Source of the DNA: Microbispora catharanthi
GTDB taxonomy: Bacteria; Actinomycetota; Actinomycetes; Streptosporangiales; Streptosporangiaceae
Assembly: GCF_006334915.2 (NCBI RefSeq)
Contig: NZ_VDMA02000022.1
Coordinates: 1-64,000 of the forward strand
Length of the DNA: 64,000 nucleotides
Direction of reading: 5' to 3'
The translations under genes and the position numbers were made by a program. This document shows, piece by piece, positions 8,469 through 17,460 of the stretch (position 1 is its first letter; each line of letters starts with the position of its first letter). Under the pieces are notes generated by a model. That model worked only from the letters and a program-made list of their open reading frames with translations. It searched no databases and was not told where the DNA came from.

Positions 8469-9416
8469 TCAGGCCGAGAAGGTGTGGCGGTACTCGGTGG
8501 GGGAGGTGCCGAGGATGCGCTGGAAGTGCAGGCGCAGGTTGGCGCCGGTGCCGAGCCCGACCCGGTCGGCGATCTGCTCCACGCCCAGGTCGGTGCGTTC
8601 GAGCAGTTCGCGTGCCAGGTCGACGCGTGCCCTGAGCACCCACTGCATCGGCGTGTAGCCGGTGTCCTCCACGAACCGCCGGGAGAAGGTGCGCGCCGAC
8701 ACCCGTGCGTGGCGGGCGAGGGTCTCAAGGGTCAGCCGTTCGGACAGGTGCGCCAGGGCCCACTCACGCGTGTTCGCGAACAGGTCGCCGAGCGGCTCGG
8801 GGACGCTGCGTGGCACGTACTGCGCCTGACCCCCGCTGCGGTAGGGCGCCGCCACCAGCCGTCTCGCCACGTGGTTGGAGAGCCCGACGCCGTGGTCGCG
8901 CCGCACCAGGTGCAGGCACAGGTCGATGCCGGACGCCGCGCCCGCCGACGTCAGCACGTCGCCCTCGTCCACGAACAGCACGTTCTCGTCCACCCGCACG
9001 AGCGGATGCTTGCCGGCGAGGGCCTTCGTGTAGTGCCAGTGGGTCGTCGCCCGCTTGCCGTCGAGCAGGCCCGTCGCCGCCAGCGCGAACGCCCCTGTCG
9101 AGATGGCCGCGAGCCGGGTTCCGCGCTCGTGGGCGGCCATGAGCGCGCCGACGACCGCGGCCGGCGGTTCCGTGGTCGCCGGCTCTCGATAGCCGGGGAT
9201 GAACACGGTGTCGGCCTGCTCGAAGGCGTCGAGGCCCTCGGCCACGTGATAGGAGAGGCCGTCGCCGCCGGTCACCAGTCCGGGCGCCGCGCCGCACACC
9301 CGCACCTCGTACGGCATGCTCGGCCGGTTGGAGAACACCTGCGCCGGGATGCCGACGTCGAGCGGTTTCGCGCCCTCCAATACGAGCACGGCGACGCGAT
9401 GGTTCTTCCGGCTCAT
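8469..9416 (-). CDS. GlxA-family transcriptional regulator (DJ-1/PfpI-like + AraC HTH)
   Basis: A 315-residue regulator. Residues 1-190 form a DJ-1/PfpI-like domain (VAVLVLEGAKPLDVGIPAQV at the start, TTHWHY near 145). Residues 215-315 are an AraC-type double helix-turn-helix (LETLARHARVSARTFSRRF, then DRVGLGTGANLRLHFQRILG). The nucleophile elbow reads ISTGAF: Ser takes the place of the Cys usual at that point, so catalysis is unlikely and a ligand-sensing role is favoured. The start is fixed by a perfect AAGGAGG. It is divergent from the monooxygenase operon at 9630, across 213 bases, and could regulate that operon or gap. Confidence 0.88.
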   Translation of the reverse strand: MSRKNHRVAVLVLEGAKPLDVGIPAQVFSNRPSMPYEVRVCGAAPGLVTGGDGLSYHVAEGLDAFEQADTVFIPGYREPATTEPPAAVVGALMAAHERGTRLAAISTGAFALAATGLLDGKRATTHWHYTKALAGKHPLVRVDENVLFVDEGDVLTSAGAASGIDLCLHLVRRDHGVGLSNHVARRLVAAPYRSGGQAQYVPRSVPEPLGDLFANTREWALAHLSERLTLETLARHARVSARTFSRRFVEDTGYTPMQWVLRARVDLARELLERTDLGVEQIADRVGLGTGANLRLHFQRILGTSPTEYRHTFSA

Positions 9417-9565
9417 CGGCCTCCTTCGGCTCTCCCGCGGTCCGGCGGCGTCCCCTCGCGCCGTGACCTCGATGACCTCTACCGCAAGCATCCTGCCACC
9501 GGCCCGCGCCACGTCAGGCAGACGTGGCGGCGGGGGCTTGGGGATGGCGGACTTCCTCGCAGCCG

Positions 9566-9600
9566 TTGACAAAGCATGGTTTTCCTACATAGTTAGTAGG
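9566..9600 (+). promoter_or_regulatory. Promoter and shared 17-bp palindrome (site A)
   Basis: A consensus TTGACA sits at 9566-9571. Seventeen to eighteen bases on are ATAGTT/TAGTTA, weak -10 candidates. Overlapping that -10 region is CCTACATAGTTAGTAGG (9584-9600), an inverted repeat with CCTAC/GTAGG arms. Closely similar 17-mers lie at 22262-22278 and 23177-23193, before the other monooxygenase and importer genes. An operator overlapping the -10 region implies repression. Confidence 0.65.
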
Positions 9601-9629
9601 TATAGCCCATTCGAGAGGTATGCGACCAC

Positions 9630-10826
9630 GTGAAATTCCTCGCCATCACCCTCATCGCGCACGGGCCCGACCCGCTGACCGGCGAGACCAGGTCCACCAC
9701 CGAGCGGTTCCGCGACGTCGTGGACACCGCCGTACTCGCCGAGGAGCTGGGCTTCGACGGCTTCGGAGTGGGAGAGCGGCACGAGCGGCCCTTCATCTCC
9801 TCCTCACCGCCGGTCGTGCTCGGCCACATCGCCGCCCGGACCTCCCGCATCCGGCTGTTCACCGCCGTCACCACGCTCAGCCTGCTCGACCCCGTGCGGG
9901 CGTACGAGGACTACGCGACGCTCGACCACCTGTCGGGCGGCCGTCTGGAGCTGATCATCGGCAAGGGGAACGGGTCGGCCCAGGCGCGGCTCTTCCACGT
10001 CACCGCCGAGGACCAGTGGGACCGCAACCGGGAGGCGTACGAACTGTTCCGCAGGCTCTGGCGGGAGGACAGGGTCACCTGGGAGGGCCGGTTCCGGCCG
10101 TCCCTCACCGACGCGGAGACCTGGCCGCGCCCCTTGCAGCGGCCGATCCGGGTCTGGCACGGCAGCGCCACCAGCAAAGATTCGGTCGACCTGGCCGCCC
10201 GCTACGGCGACCCGCTGTTCTCGGCGAACGTCACCAACCCCATCGAGCCGTACGCCGAGCTGGTCGACCACTACCGCGAACGCTGGGCGCACTACGGGCA
10301 CGACCCGTCCGACGCGCTGGTGGGCGCGGGCAGCGCCGGCTTCTACGCGGCGCGCACCTCCCAGGAGGCGATCGCGACCTACCGGCCGATCTACGACGCC
10401 CGCGTCGCGCTGTTCCGCAAGTCGGGCGTGGAGCCGGTCTTCCACTCGCTGGAGGACGCCGTCGAGCGCGGGTCGATCCTCGTCGGCAGCCCCCAGCAGA
10501 TCGTCGACAAGGTCCTCCGCTACCACGAGCGGCTCGGCCACGAGGTCATGCACATCAGCGCGGACGCCGACGGCCTGACCCGGGCGCAGCACCGGGCGGC
10601 GCTGGAGCTGTTCCAGAGCGACATCGCCCCCGTGCTGCGCCAGGAGATCCCGAGCAGGCCGTTCCCCGCCGTCCCCGGGACCCGGCAGGGAGACAGCGCG
10701 GCCCCGCAGAGCGCCGCCGCGACCCAGCAGAGCACGGCGGTGACCCGTCAGGGTGCGACCGCGACCCAGCGGAGCACCGCCGCGACCCACCAGAGCACCG
10801 CCACGAGCACCGGAGTGCCGGCATGA
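9630..10826 (+). CDS. LLM-class flavin-dependent monooxygenase (2I7G-like group)
   Basis: A 398-residue bacterial-luciferase-like TIM-barrel enzyme. Landmarks are GFDGFGVGERHERPFISSSP near residue 40, LDHLSGGRLELIIGKGNGS near residue 95 and GSPQQIVDKVLRYHE near 300. The family uses FMNH2 and O2, usually with a separate flavin reductase, to oxidise small organic or organosulfur compounds. The last 50 residues are an atypical low-complexity tail rich in Gln, Thr and Ala, absent from the core family, and reach exactly to the next gene. GTG start with GAGAGG 12 bases upstream. First gene of a six-gene operon; its ATGA overlaps the next gene. The substrate is unknown; the importer downstream suggests an imported compound. 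Confidence 0.85.
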   Translation: MKFLAITLIAHGPDPLTGETRSTTERFRDVVDTAVLAEELGFDGFGVGERHERPFISSSPPVVLGHIAARTSRIRLFTAVTTLSLLDPVRAYEDYATLDHLSGGRLELIIGKGNGSAQARLFHVTAEDQWDRNREAYELFRRLWREDRVTWEGRFRPSLTDAETWPRPLQRPIRVWHGSATSKDSVDLAARYGDPLFSANVTNPIEPYAELVDHYRERWAHYGHDPSDALVGAGSAGFYAARTSQEAIATYRPIYDARVALFRKSGVEPVFHSLEDAVERGSILVGSPQQIVDKVLRYHERLGHEVMHISADADGLTRAQHRAALELFQSDIAPVLRQEIPSRPFPAVPGTRQGDSAAPQSAAATQQSTAVTRQGATATQRSTAATHQSTATSTGVPA

Positions 10827-12139
10827 GCGTCCCCCAGCCGACAGCACAGTCCACAGCGCAGCCAATAAGCACAACGCAGCCAATAAGCACAGCGCAGCCA
10901 ATAAGCACAGCGCAGCCAATAAGCACAGCGCAGCCAATAAGCACAGCGCAGCCGGTAAGCACAGCACGGCCGGGCAGCCGGCCGGTTCCCCTGTCGATCC
11001 TCGACCTGTCCCCGATCCCGTCCGGCAGCGGCGCGGGAGACGCGTTGCGCAACAGCGTCGACCTCGCCCGCCACGCCGAGCGTCTCGGCTACCTCCGCTA
11101 CTGGGTGGCCGAGCACCACTTCGCGGCCGGCGTCGCGAGCTCGGCCCCGGCGGTGCTCATCGGCCTCATCGCGGCCGCGACGAACCACATCAGGGTGGGC
11201 TCAGGAGCCGTGCAGCTCGGCCACCAGACGCCTATCGCGGTGGTCGAGCAGTTCGGCCTGATCGACGCGCTCCATCCCGGCCGGATCGACCTCGGGCTCG
11301 GCCGTTCCGGGCAGCGCAGGGCCGAGATCGTGGCGAAGGCCGACCGGTCTCCCGAGGCGGCCCGAACCTCGGAGCCCCGCGAGTCCCGGGTGGTGGACGG
11401 GCTGCTGATCCCGCCCGCGTTCTCCTTCGCCGAGCTGGCCCGCTCTCCGCAGCTCGCTCTCCAGGCCGCGCTGCTGCAACAGCCGGGCGCGCGGACCCCC
11501 GACTTCGCCGAGCAGGTCGACGAGGTCATCGCCTTCCTGGAGGGCGCCTACCGGTCGCCGGACGGGATCGCGGCGCACGCCGTGCCGGGCGAGGACGCCG
11601 AGGTGGAGCTGTGGATCCTCGGCAGCAGCGGCGGGCAGAGCGCGAAGGCGGCGGGGGAGCGCGGCCTGCCGTTCGCCGCCAACTACCACGTCAGCCCGGC
11701 GTCGGTGCTGGAGGCCGTCGAGGCCTACCGCGAGGCGTTCACCCCCTCGAAGGCGCTGTCCGAGCCGTACGTCGTCGTCTCCGCGGACGCCGTCGTGGCC
11801 GAGGACGACGCGACGGCCAGGGAACTGGCCAGACCGTACGGCCTCTGGGTGCGCGCCATCCGCAGCGGTCAGGGGGCGATCCCCTATCCGACGCCCGAGG
11901 AGGCGGACGCGCACGTCTGGAGCGAGGCCGACCGCGAACTGGTGGCCGATCGCGTGGACACCCAGTTCGCGGGCTCCCCGGAGACGGTCGCCGAGCGGCT
12001 GCGCGTGCTCCAGCGGGTCACGGGCGCCGACGAGCTGCTGGTCACCACCATCACGCACGGGCACGCCGACCGGGTCCGCTCCTACGAGCTGCTCGCGGAG
12101 GAGTGGCACGGAAGACGCACGTCAGGGGCGAGATCGTGA
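10823..12139 (+). CDS. LLM-class flavin-dependent monooxygenase (MsnO8-like group)
   Basis: A 438-residue luciferase-like protein. The core starts at about residue 53 with VPLSILDLSPIPSGSGAGDAL and continues with YWVAEHHFAAGVASSAPAVL and LGLGRSGQRRAEI, the signature of the luciferase-family group 1 (MsnO8-like). Before the core lie some 50 extra residues made of the hexapeptide TAQPIS repeated; these come from an 18-bp tandem DNA repeat. The start ATG overlaps the stop of the previous gene (ATGA), which makes a shorter start unlikely but not impossible. Oxidation of an organosulfur or related compound together with its neighbour is inference. Confidence 0.82.
   Translation: MSVPQPTAQSTAQPISTTQPISTAQPISTAQPISTAQPISTAQPVSTARPGSRPVPLSILDLSPIPSGSGAGDALRNSVDLARHAERLGYLRYWVAEHHFAAGVASSAPAVLIGLIAAATNHIRVGSGAVQLGHQTPIAVVEQFGLIDALHPGRIDLGLGRSGQRRAEIVAKADRSPEAARTSEPRESRVVDGLLIPPAFSFAELARSPQLALQAALLQQPGARTPDFAEQVDEVIAFLEGAYRSPDGIAAHAVPGEDAEVELWILGSSGGQSAKAAGERGLPFAANYHVSPASVLEAVEAYREAFTPSKALSEPYVVVSADAVVAEDDATARELARPYGLWVRAIRSGQGAIPYPTPEEADAHVWSEADRELVADRVDTQFAGSPETVAERLRVLQRVTGADELLVTTITHGHADRVRSYELLAEEWHGRRTSGARS
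10863..10970 (+). repeat. 18-bp tandem repeat in the second monooxygenase gene
   Basis: Six consecutive 18-bp units. Units 2-5 (10881-10952) are identical, CAATAAGCACAGCGCAGC; unit 1 differs by one base and unit 6 is diverged. The unit is three codons-pairs long, so copy-number changes would keep frame. It is clearly richer in A/T than its surroundings. Confidence 0.95.
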
Positions 12140-12231
12140 CCGTCTCCGGCGTCCGTCCCGGCGTCCCCGGCCGGGACCCGCTGCCGGAGGCCGAGGCGTT
12201 CCACGCGGGCACAACAGGAGGACCACTGTGA
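12136..12231 (+). CDS. Possible 31-residue linking ORF between monooxygenase and binding-protein genes
   Basis: A GTG-initiated frame (VTVSGVRPGVPGRDPLPEAE...) that shares GTGA with the end of the monooxygenase gene and GTGA with the start of the substrate-binding protein gene. Exact 4-base overlaps on both sides look like translational coupling. The binding-protein gene, however, also has its own AGGAGG. No homology is recognised; it may be chance or the remnant of a lost gene. Confidence 0.3.
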   Translation: MTVSGVRPGVPGRDPLPEAEAFHAGTTGGPL

Positions 12232-13838
12232 AGGTCGTCAGGGGCGCGCTGCCCTTCATCCTCGTCGCGGCCCTGGCCGCATGCGGTTCCCAGACACCGG
12301 AGGCGCAGGCGGGCGGCACCTCTCTCACGTGGGCCGTCGAGACCGAGCCCATCACGTTCAACCCCCATCTGTGGGCGCAGAACAAGGCAAGGCTGCTGGT
12401 GTTCAACCAGTTCGACGCGCTCCTCGCGCACGGCGAGGACGGGGCGTTCGTCCCGTGGCTCGCCCGGTCGTGGAAGGTCTCGGACGACGGGCGCACCTAC
12501 ACCCTGGAGCTGCGCGACGACGTCACCTTCCAGGACGGCACGAAGTTCGACGCGGCGGCGGTGAAGGCGAACCTGGACAAGCTGCGCGAGCCCGGCTACA
12601 ACCCGACGGTCGCCGCCATCCAGTTGCACGCCTTCGACAAGGCCGAGGTGCTCTCGCCCACCACCCTGAAGATCACGCTGAAGGAGCCGGACGGGCTGTT
12701 CCTCGACTTCCTCGCCTCGCCGTACGCCGGGCAGGTGTCCCCGAAGTCCCTCCGGGAGGCCAAGGATCTCAAGGCCGGCGGCCCGGACGTGGTCGGCACC
12801 GGCCCGTTCGTCCTCGACCGGTACGTGCGGGGCCAGGAGGTCCACTACCGGCGCAACCCCCGCTACAACTGGGCGCCGCAGGGCAGCGCCCACCAGGGAC
12901 CGGCGTACCTGCCGGAGGTCACCTACCGCTTCCTGCCGCAGGCGGCCGTCCGTGTCGGCGCGCTCACGTCCGGGCAGGTCCAGGTCGTCGAGGGCGTCCC
13001 GGCCACCGACGTCCAGTCGATCAAGCGGGACTCCGCGCTGTCCTTCCAGTCGGCGCTCAACTCCGGCACGTCGTTCTCCTACTACTTCAACACCTCTCAT
13101 CCGCCCTTCGACGACAAGCGCGTGCGGCAGGCGTTCCGGGAGGCCGTCGACGTCGACGCCGTGCTGGCGTCCGTCTACCAGGGCACCGCCAAGCGGGCCT
13201 GGAGCATCGTCGGCTACACCAGCCCCTTCTACGACCCGTCCCTGGAGAGGACGTACGGCGGGGACGCCGCCACGGCGAACGCGCTGCTCGACGCGGCGGG
13301 CTGGACCGGGCGCGACGCCGAGGGCTACCGGGTCAAAGACGGCAGGCGGCTGACGGTCCGTTCGGTGGCGTCGGCGCCGTTCGTCCGCGACCGCAGGGAC
13401 ATCCTGGCCCAGGCCGTCCAGGCGCAGGTCAAGCAGACGGCGGGGATCGACTTCCAGGTGAAGATCGTGGACCAGGGCACGGCGCAGAAGGCGCTCGACG
13501 ACGACGCGTACGAGATCTTCGAGAACTCGCGCGGCGACTCCGACGTCGGGGCGGCGCTCAACCTCATCCTGCCGAAGGGCGGGGCCATCAACCGCACCCA
13601 CTACGAGGACGCCGACCTCGACGGCTGGCTCGCCGACGCGTCGGCGAGCTCCGACGCCGCCGAGCGGAAAGCCCTGTACGCCAAGGTCCAGCGCAAGGTG
13701 GTGGCCGACGAGGCGATCGTCTTCCCCATCTACGTCCCCTCCGACCAGATCGCGGCGAGCAGGAACGTCCAGGGGCTGGGCTTCGACCCCGTATCCGGCA
13801 CGCCCCGCGGCGTCTACGACGTGCGGATCGCCGCGTGA
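12228..13838 (+). CDS. ABC transporter substrate-binding lipoprotein, family 5 (Opp/Dpp type)
   Basis: A 536-residue solute-binding protein. The N-terminus has a lipoprotein signal ending LAAC (MKVVRGALPFILVAALAAC), so it is anchored outside the membrane. SLTWAVETEPITFNPHLWAQ starts the mature domain; the family 5 core includes FKVSDDGRTYTLELRDDVTF-like and GTGPFVLDRYVRG. Family members bind peptides, nickel or other medium-size solutes. It starts at GTG behind AGGAGG. It is the receptor of the importer encoded by the next three genes; with two flavin monooxygenases upstream the solute is probably the compound they degrade (inference). Confidence 0.9.
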   Translation: MKVVRGALPFILVAALAACGSQTPEAQAGGTSLTWAVETEPITFNPHLWAQNKARLLVFNQFDALLAHGEDGAFVPWLARSWKVSDDGRTYTLELRDDVTFQDGTKFDAAAVKANLDKLREPGYNPTVAAIQLHAFDKAEVLSPTTLKITLKEPDGLFLDFLASPYAGQVSPKSLREAKDLKAGGPDVVGTGPFVLDRYVRGQEVHYRRNPRYNWAPQGSAHQGPAYLPEVTYRFLPQAAVRVGALTSGQVQVVEGVPATDVQSIKRDSALSFQSALNSGTSFSYYFNTSHPPFDDKRVRQAFREAVDVDAVLASVYQGTAKRAWSIVGYTSPFYDPSLERTYGGDAATANALLDAAGWTGRDAEGYRVKDGRRLTVRSVASAPFVRDRRDILAQAVQAQVKQTAGIDFQVKIVDQGTAQKALDDDAYEIFENSRGDSDVGAALNLILPKGGAINRTHYEDADLDGWLADASASSDAAERKALYAKVQRKVVADEAIVFPIYVPSDQIAASRNVQGLGFDPVSGTPRGVYDVRIAA

Positions 13839-14866
13839 CGGCGGCGCTACCGGCCCGGCGGCCTGCGCCACCGACACCCGCCGAGCAGCCGCCCGTGACC
13901 GGGCCGCCCGCGCGGCGGCGGCTTCCGGCCCTGCGCGCGCCCGCCTGGCTGGGCGCGCCGGTCCGGCGGCTCGTCTCGGCGGTCGCCGTGCTGTGGGCGG
14001 CCGCCACGACCGCGTACGCCGCCCTGCTGCTGGCGCCGGGCGACACCGTCGACATCCTCGTGGGCGACGGCGCCGACACGCCGGAGATCCGCGCGCAGAT
14101 CGTCGCCGAGTGGGGGCTGGACCGGCCCGAGGCCGTGCGCTACCTGAGCTACCTCGGCCGCCTGCTGCACGGCGACCTCGGCCGTTCCTACCAGCTGCAG
14201 CGCGACGTCGGCGAGGTGCTGGCCGGGCAGGTGGGGCCGACGGTGCGGCTGACCCTGGCGGCCGCCGCGGTCGGCGTGGTGCTGGCGCTCGTCCTGGCGG
14301 TGGCGACGGCGGGCAGGTCGGTCTGGCCGCGCCGGATCGTCTCCGCCGCCGAGCTGGTGGCGGTGTCGGTGCCACAGTTCGTGATCGGCATCGTGCTGCT
14401 GTTCGTGTTCTCGTTCTCGCTCGGCTGGTTCCCCGTCTCGGGCGCGGCCGACCCGCAGGCGCTCGTCCTTCCCGCGCTCGCGCTCGGCCTCCCCGTCGCC
14501 GGCGTGCTCGGCCAGGTGCTCAGAGAGGGCCTGGAACGCGCGCTGGAGCAGCCGTTCGCGGTGACGGCGCGCTCGCGCGGCCTCAGCGAGCGTGCCGTGG
14601 TGGCCCGGCACGCGCTGCGGCACGCGCTCCTTCCCGCCGTCACCCTCACCGGCTGGTTCACCGGCGTCCTGCTCGGCGGGGCCGTCATCACCGAGGCCCT
14701 CTTCGGCCGCCCGGGGCTCGGCCGGGTGACGATGCAGGCCGTCAGCGCCAAGGACATGCCGGTCGTGATGGCCGTCGTCATCCTGTCCGCGGCGGTGTAC
14801 GTGACGATCAGCGCCCTGCTCGACCTCGCCTACCGGCTCATCGACCCCCGGCTCAGGAGCGCATGA
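13835..14866 (+). CDS. ABC transporter permease, DppB/OppB type
   Basis: A 343-residue inner-membrane protein with about six helices. An unusually long Pro/Arg-rich cytosolic N-terminus (about 45 residues) comes first. Family features are RLLHGDLGRSYQLQRDVGEVL and the permease EAA-type loop at GLSERAVVARHALRHALLPAVT, then GRPGLGRVTMQAV. GTGA overlaps the binding-protein stop and ATGA overlaps the next permease, so it is translated as part of the operon. Confidence 0.9.
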   Translation: MTAALPARRPAPPTPAEQPPVTGPPARRRLPALRAPAWLGAPVRRLVSAVAVLWAAATTAYAALLLAPGDTVDILVGDGADTPEIRAQIVAEWGLDRPEAVRYLSYLGRLLHGDLGRSYQLQRDVGEVLAGQVGPTVRLTLAAAAVGVVLALVLAVATAGRSVWPRRIVSAAELVAVSVPQFVIGIVLLFVFSFSLGWFPVSGAADPQALVLPALALGLPVAGVLGQVLREGLERALEQPFAVTARSRGLSERAVVARHALRHALLPAVTLTGWFTGVLLGGAVITEALFGRPGLGRVTMQAVSAKDMPVVMAVVILSAAVYVTISALLDLAYRLIDPRLRSA

Positions 14867-15705
14867 TGGCCGCCGCCGCCCCCGCTCTCCGGCCGGGCGC
14901 CCGCCCGCGTCCCGGCCTCGTCCTCGCCCTGCTCGTCCTGGCCGTCCTGGTCGTCGCCGTGGCGGCCCCCGGCCTGGTCACCCGGGTCGATCCGCTGGCG
15001 GCCGACCCGCTGCGGGCGCTGGCCCCGCCCGGCGCGGGCCATCCGTTCGGCACCGACCACCTCGGCCGCGACGTGTTCGCCCGCGTCGTGTACGGCGCCC
15101 GCCACTCGCTCGGCATCGGGGTCCTCGCCACCGCGCTCGCGGTGGACGCGGGCTCGCTGCTCGGCCTGGCCGCCGGGCTGGCGACCCGCCTGGCCGGTGA
15201 GGCACTGGCCCGCCTGTTCGACGTGCTGTCGACCTTTCCCGAGCTGCTGCTCGCGCTCCTGGTGATCGCGATCACCGGCCCCGGCACATGGAGCGTCGTC
15301 GCCGCTATCGGGATCGCCCAGATCCCCACGTACGCGCGGGTGGTCCGGGCGCAGACGTTCGTCGTGCGCCGCTCCGGCTACGTCGAGCAGGCGGTGACCT
15401 TCGGCCACTCCCGGGCTCGCGTCGTCGCCCGGCACGTGCTGCCCAACGTCGTGGGGCCGGTCCCCGTGCTGGCCACGATGGGGCTCGGCCAGGCCGTCAT
15501 CGCCACATCCGGCCTGAGCTTCCTCGGCATGGGCCCCCAGCCGCCCGCCCCCGAGTGGGGCACCATGCTGGCCGAGTCGCGGGACTACCTGCGCGTGGCC
15601 TCGTGGGTGGCCTTCGCTCCGGGAGTGGCCCTCACCCTGTCGGTCGTGTGCCTGACGGTCGCCGGGCGGCACCTGCAGCGGCGTTTCGAGGGAAGGACAC
15701 CATGA
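14863..15705 (+). CDS. ABC transporter permease, DppC/OppC type
   Basis: A 280-residue permease partner. It has the DppC signature [20 protein letters not shown] near residue 65, an EAA-like loop ([20 protein letters not shown]) and [20 protein letters not shown] near the end. It should dimerise with the preceding permease. ATGA couplings at both ends place it firmly in the operon. Confidence 0.9.
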   Translation: MMAAAAPALRPGARPRPGLVLALLVLAVLVVAVAAPGLVTRVDPLAADPLRALAPPGAGHPFGTDHLGRDVFARVVYGARHSLGIGVLATALAVDAGSLLGLAAGLATRLAGEALARLFDVLSTFPELLLALLVIAITGPGTWSVVAAIGIAQIPTYARVVRAQTFVVRRSGYVEQAVTFGHSRARVVARHVLPNVVGPVPVLATMGLGQAVIATSGLSFLGMGPQPPAPEWGTMLAESRDYLRVASWVAFAPGVALTLSVVCLTVAGRHLQRRFEGRTP

Positions 15706-17444
15706 CAGAGCTCGCGATCATCCGTGCCCACTCCGCCCCCGACCCCGCCGCCGCCGCTCCTCCGCTCGTCGCGGTGGAGGACCTGCGGGTCTCCTTTCCC
15801 GCCTCCGGCGTCGAGGCCGTACGCGGGGTGTCGCTGTCGATCGCGCCGGGGGAGTGCGTCGCCCTGGTCGGCGAGTCGGGATCGGGCAAGAGCGTCACGG
15901 CCCGCGCCCTCATCGGCCTGGCGGGCCCGGGCGCGAAGGTGCGGGCGTCGGCCTTCCGCGTCGGCGGCGGGGACGCCCTGACCTTCGGCCCGCGCGAGTG
16001 GCGCCGCCTGCGCGGCCGGTTCGCCGGACTGGTCCTGCAGGACGCCCTGGTCTCGCTCGATCCGCTGCGCACCGTGGGGGCCGAGATCACCGAGGTGCTC
16101 GCCGAGCATGACGTGGTGCCCCGCCAGGCCCGCCCGGAGCGCGTCCGATCGCTGCTGGAGGCCGTGGGAATCCCGGACCCCGAGGTGCGCGCGCGGCAGC
16201 ATCCGCACCAGCTCTCCGGCGGGCTGCGGCAACGGGCTCTGATCGCCTCCGCCATCGCCGCGGAGCCGGAGCTGATCATCGCCGACGAGCCCACGACCGC
16301 CCTCGACGTGACCGTGCAGGCCCAGATCCTGCGGCTGCTCGCGGACCGGAAAGCGGCCGGGACGGCGCTGCTGATGATCAGCCACGACCTCGCGGTGGTG
16401 GCCGCGGTCGCCGATCGCGTCCTGGTCATGAAGGAGGGCCTGGTGGTCGAGGAGGGTCCGGCACGGGACGTGCTGACGGCTCCGCGGCACGACTACACCC
16501 GGGCCCTGCTGGCCGCCGTGCCCTCCGCCCTGCAACCCTCCACCTCTGGGCCCTCGGTGTCTCCTGCGCCTTCCGCGTCCGCGGCGCCTTCCGCGTCCGC
16601 CGTGCCTTCCGCGTCCGCCGTGCCTTCCGCGTCCGCCGTGCCTTCCGCGTCCGCCGTGCCGCGCCGGCCGGATCGCTCCCACGGGGCCGCCCCGCGTGGT
16701 CCCGTGCTCGCCGCCGGGGGGCTGTCGGTCGCGTACGGCTCGCGCAGGGCCGTGGACGACGTCTCCTTCCGCCTGCACGCGGGGGAGACGCTCGGCGTGG
16801 TCGGCGAGTCGGGATCGGGCAAGACGACCCTCGCGCGGCTGGCCCTCGGCCTGCTCGCGCCGGACGCGGGTGAGGTGACCCTGCGGGGAGGCCCGTGGAG
16901 CGGCCTGCCCGAGCGGCGGCGGCGCCCCCTCCGCCCGGCCGTCCAGGTGATCGCGCAGAATCCGCTCGACTCCTTCGACCCGCGTCACACGGTGGACCGC
17001 CTGGTCGCCGATCCGCTCTTCGCGCTGCCGAGGCGGCGGCGCCGGGAGCGCGCCATCGAACTGCTGGGCCGGGTCGGGCTACCGCCCGAACTGCTCGGCC
17101 GGCGTCCGCGCGAGCTGTCCGGCGGCCAGCGGCAGCGCGTGGCCATCGCCCGCGCGCTCGCGTTCCGGCCCGAGGTGCTGATCTGCGACGAGCCCGTCTC
17201 CGCGCTCGACGTGTCGATCCAGGCCCAGGTGCTCGACCTGCTGGCCGAGATCCAGGCCGAGGACGGGACGGCGCTGCTGTTCATCTCCCACGACCTGGGC
17301 GTCGTACGCCATCTGAGCGACCGGGTCCTGGTGATGAAGGACGGCCGTGTGGTGGAGGAGGGGGACGCCGGCGAGGTCTTCCATCACCCCCGGCACCCGT
17401 ACACCCGGGAGTTGCTCGCGGCGGTGCCCCGGCTCCCCGAGTGA
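15702..17444 (+). CDS. Dual ATP-binding ABC protein (DppD-DppF fusion)
   Basis: A 580-residue protein with two complete nucleotide-binding domains. Domain 1 (about 20-270) has Walker A GESGSGKS, signature LSGGLRQRA, Walker B LIIADEP and His in MISHDL. Domain 2 (about 325-575) has [23 protein letters not shown] and FISHDL. It powers uptake through the two permeases. The linker is a hexapeptide repeat (PSASAV) from an 18-bp DNA repeat. It is the last gene of the operon; a TetR gene converges 16 bases downstream. Confidence 0.93.
   Translation: MTELAIIRAHSAPDPAAAAPPLVAVEDLRVSFPASGVEAVRGVSLSIAPGECVALVGESGSGKSVTARALIGLAGPGAKVRASAFRVGGGDALTFGPREWRRLRGRFAGLVLQDALVSLDPLRTVGAEITEVLAEHDVVPRQARPERVRSLLEAVGIPDPEVRARQHPHQLSGGLRQRALIASAIAAEPELIIADEPTTALDVTVQAQILRLLADRKAAGTALLMISHDLAVVAAVADRVLVMKEGLVVEEGPARDVLTAPRHDYTRALLAAVPSALQPSTSGPSVSPAPSASAAPSASAVPSASAVPSASAVPSASAVPRRPDRSHGAAPRGPVLAAGGLSVAYGSRRAVDDVSFRLHAGETLGVVGESGSGKTTLARLALGLLAPDAGEVTLRGGPWSGLPERRRRPLRPAVQVIAQNPLDSFDPRHTVDRLVADPLFALPRRRRRERAIELLGRVGLPPELLGRRPRELSGGQRQRVAIARALAFRPEVLICDEPVSALDVSIQAQVLDLLAEIQAEDGTALLFISHDLGVVRHLSDRVLVMKDGRVVEEGDAGEVFHHPRHPYTRELLAAVPRLPE
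16569..16658 (+). repeat. 18-bp tandem repeat in the interdomain linker
   Basis: Five 18-bp units of the type GCCTTCCGCGTCCGCCGT; units 2-5 are identical. They encode PSASAV repeats that join the two ATPase domains. Confidence 0.95.
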
Positions 17445-17460
17445 ACCGGTGCGGCGAGGG

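Noticed and set aside
8315-8728. Extension of the GAPDH frame by 138 codons
   Set aside because: The family begins at MTRIAVNGFGRIG with a good ribosome site; the extension overlaps the regulator gene in another frame on the same strand.
9620-10822. Plus-strand open frame continuous with the second monooxygenase, which would give an 839-residue protein
   Set aside because: Its first 400 codons are Arg/Pro-rich shadow sequence of the first monooxygenase; the ATG at 10823 in an ATGA overlap is the natural start.
10863-10970. CRISPR array, suggested by regular identical repeats
   Set aside because: The units are 18 bp and directly adjacent with no spacers, and they are in frame with a protein; this is a coding minisatellite.
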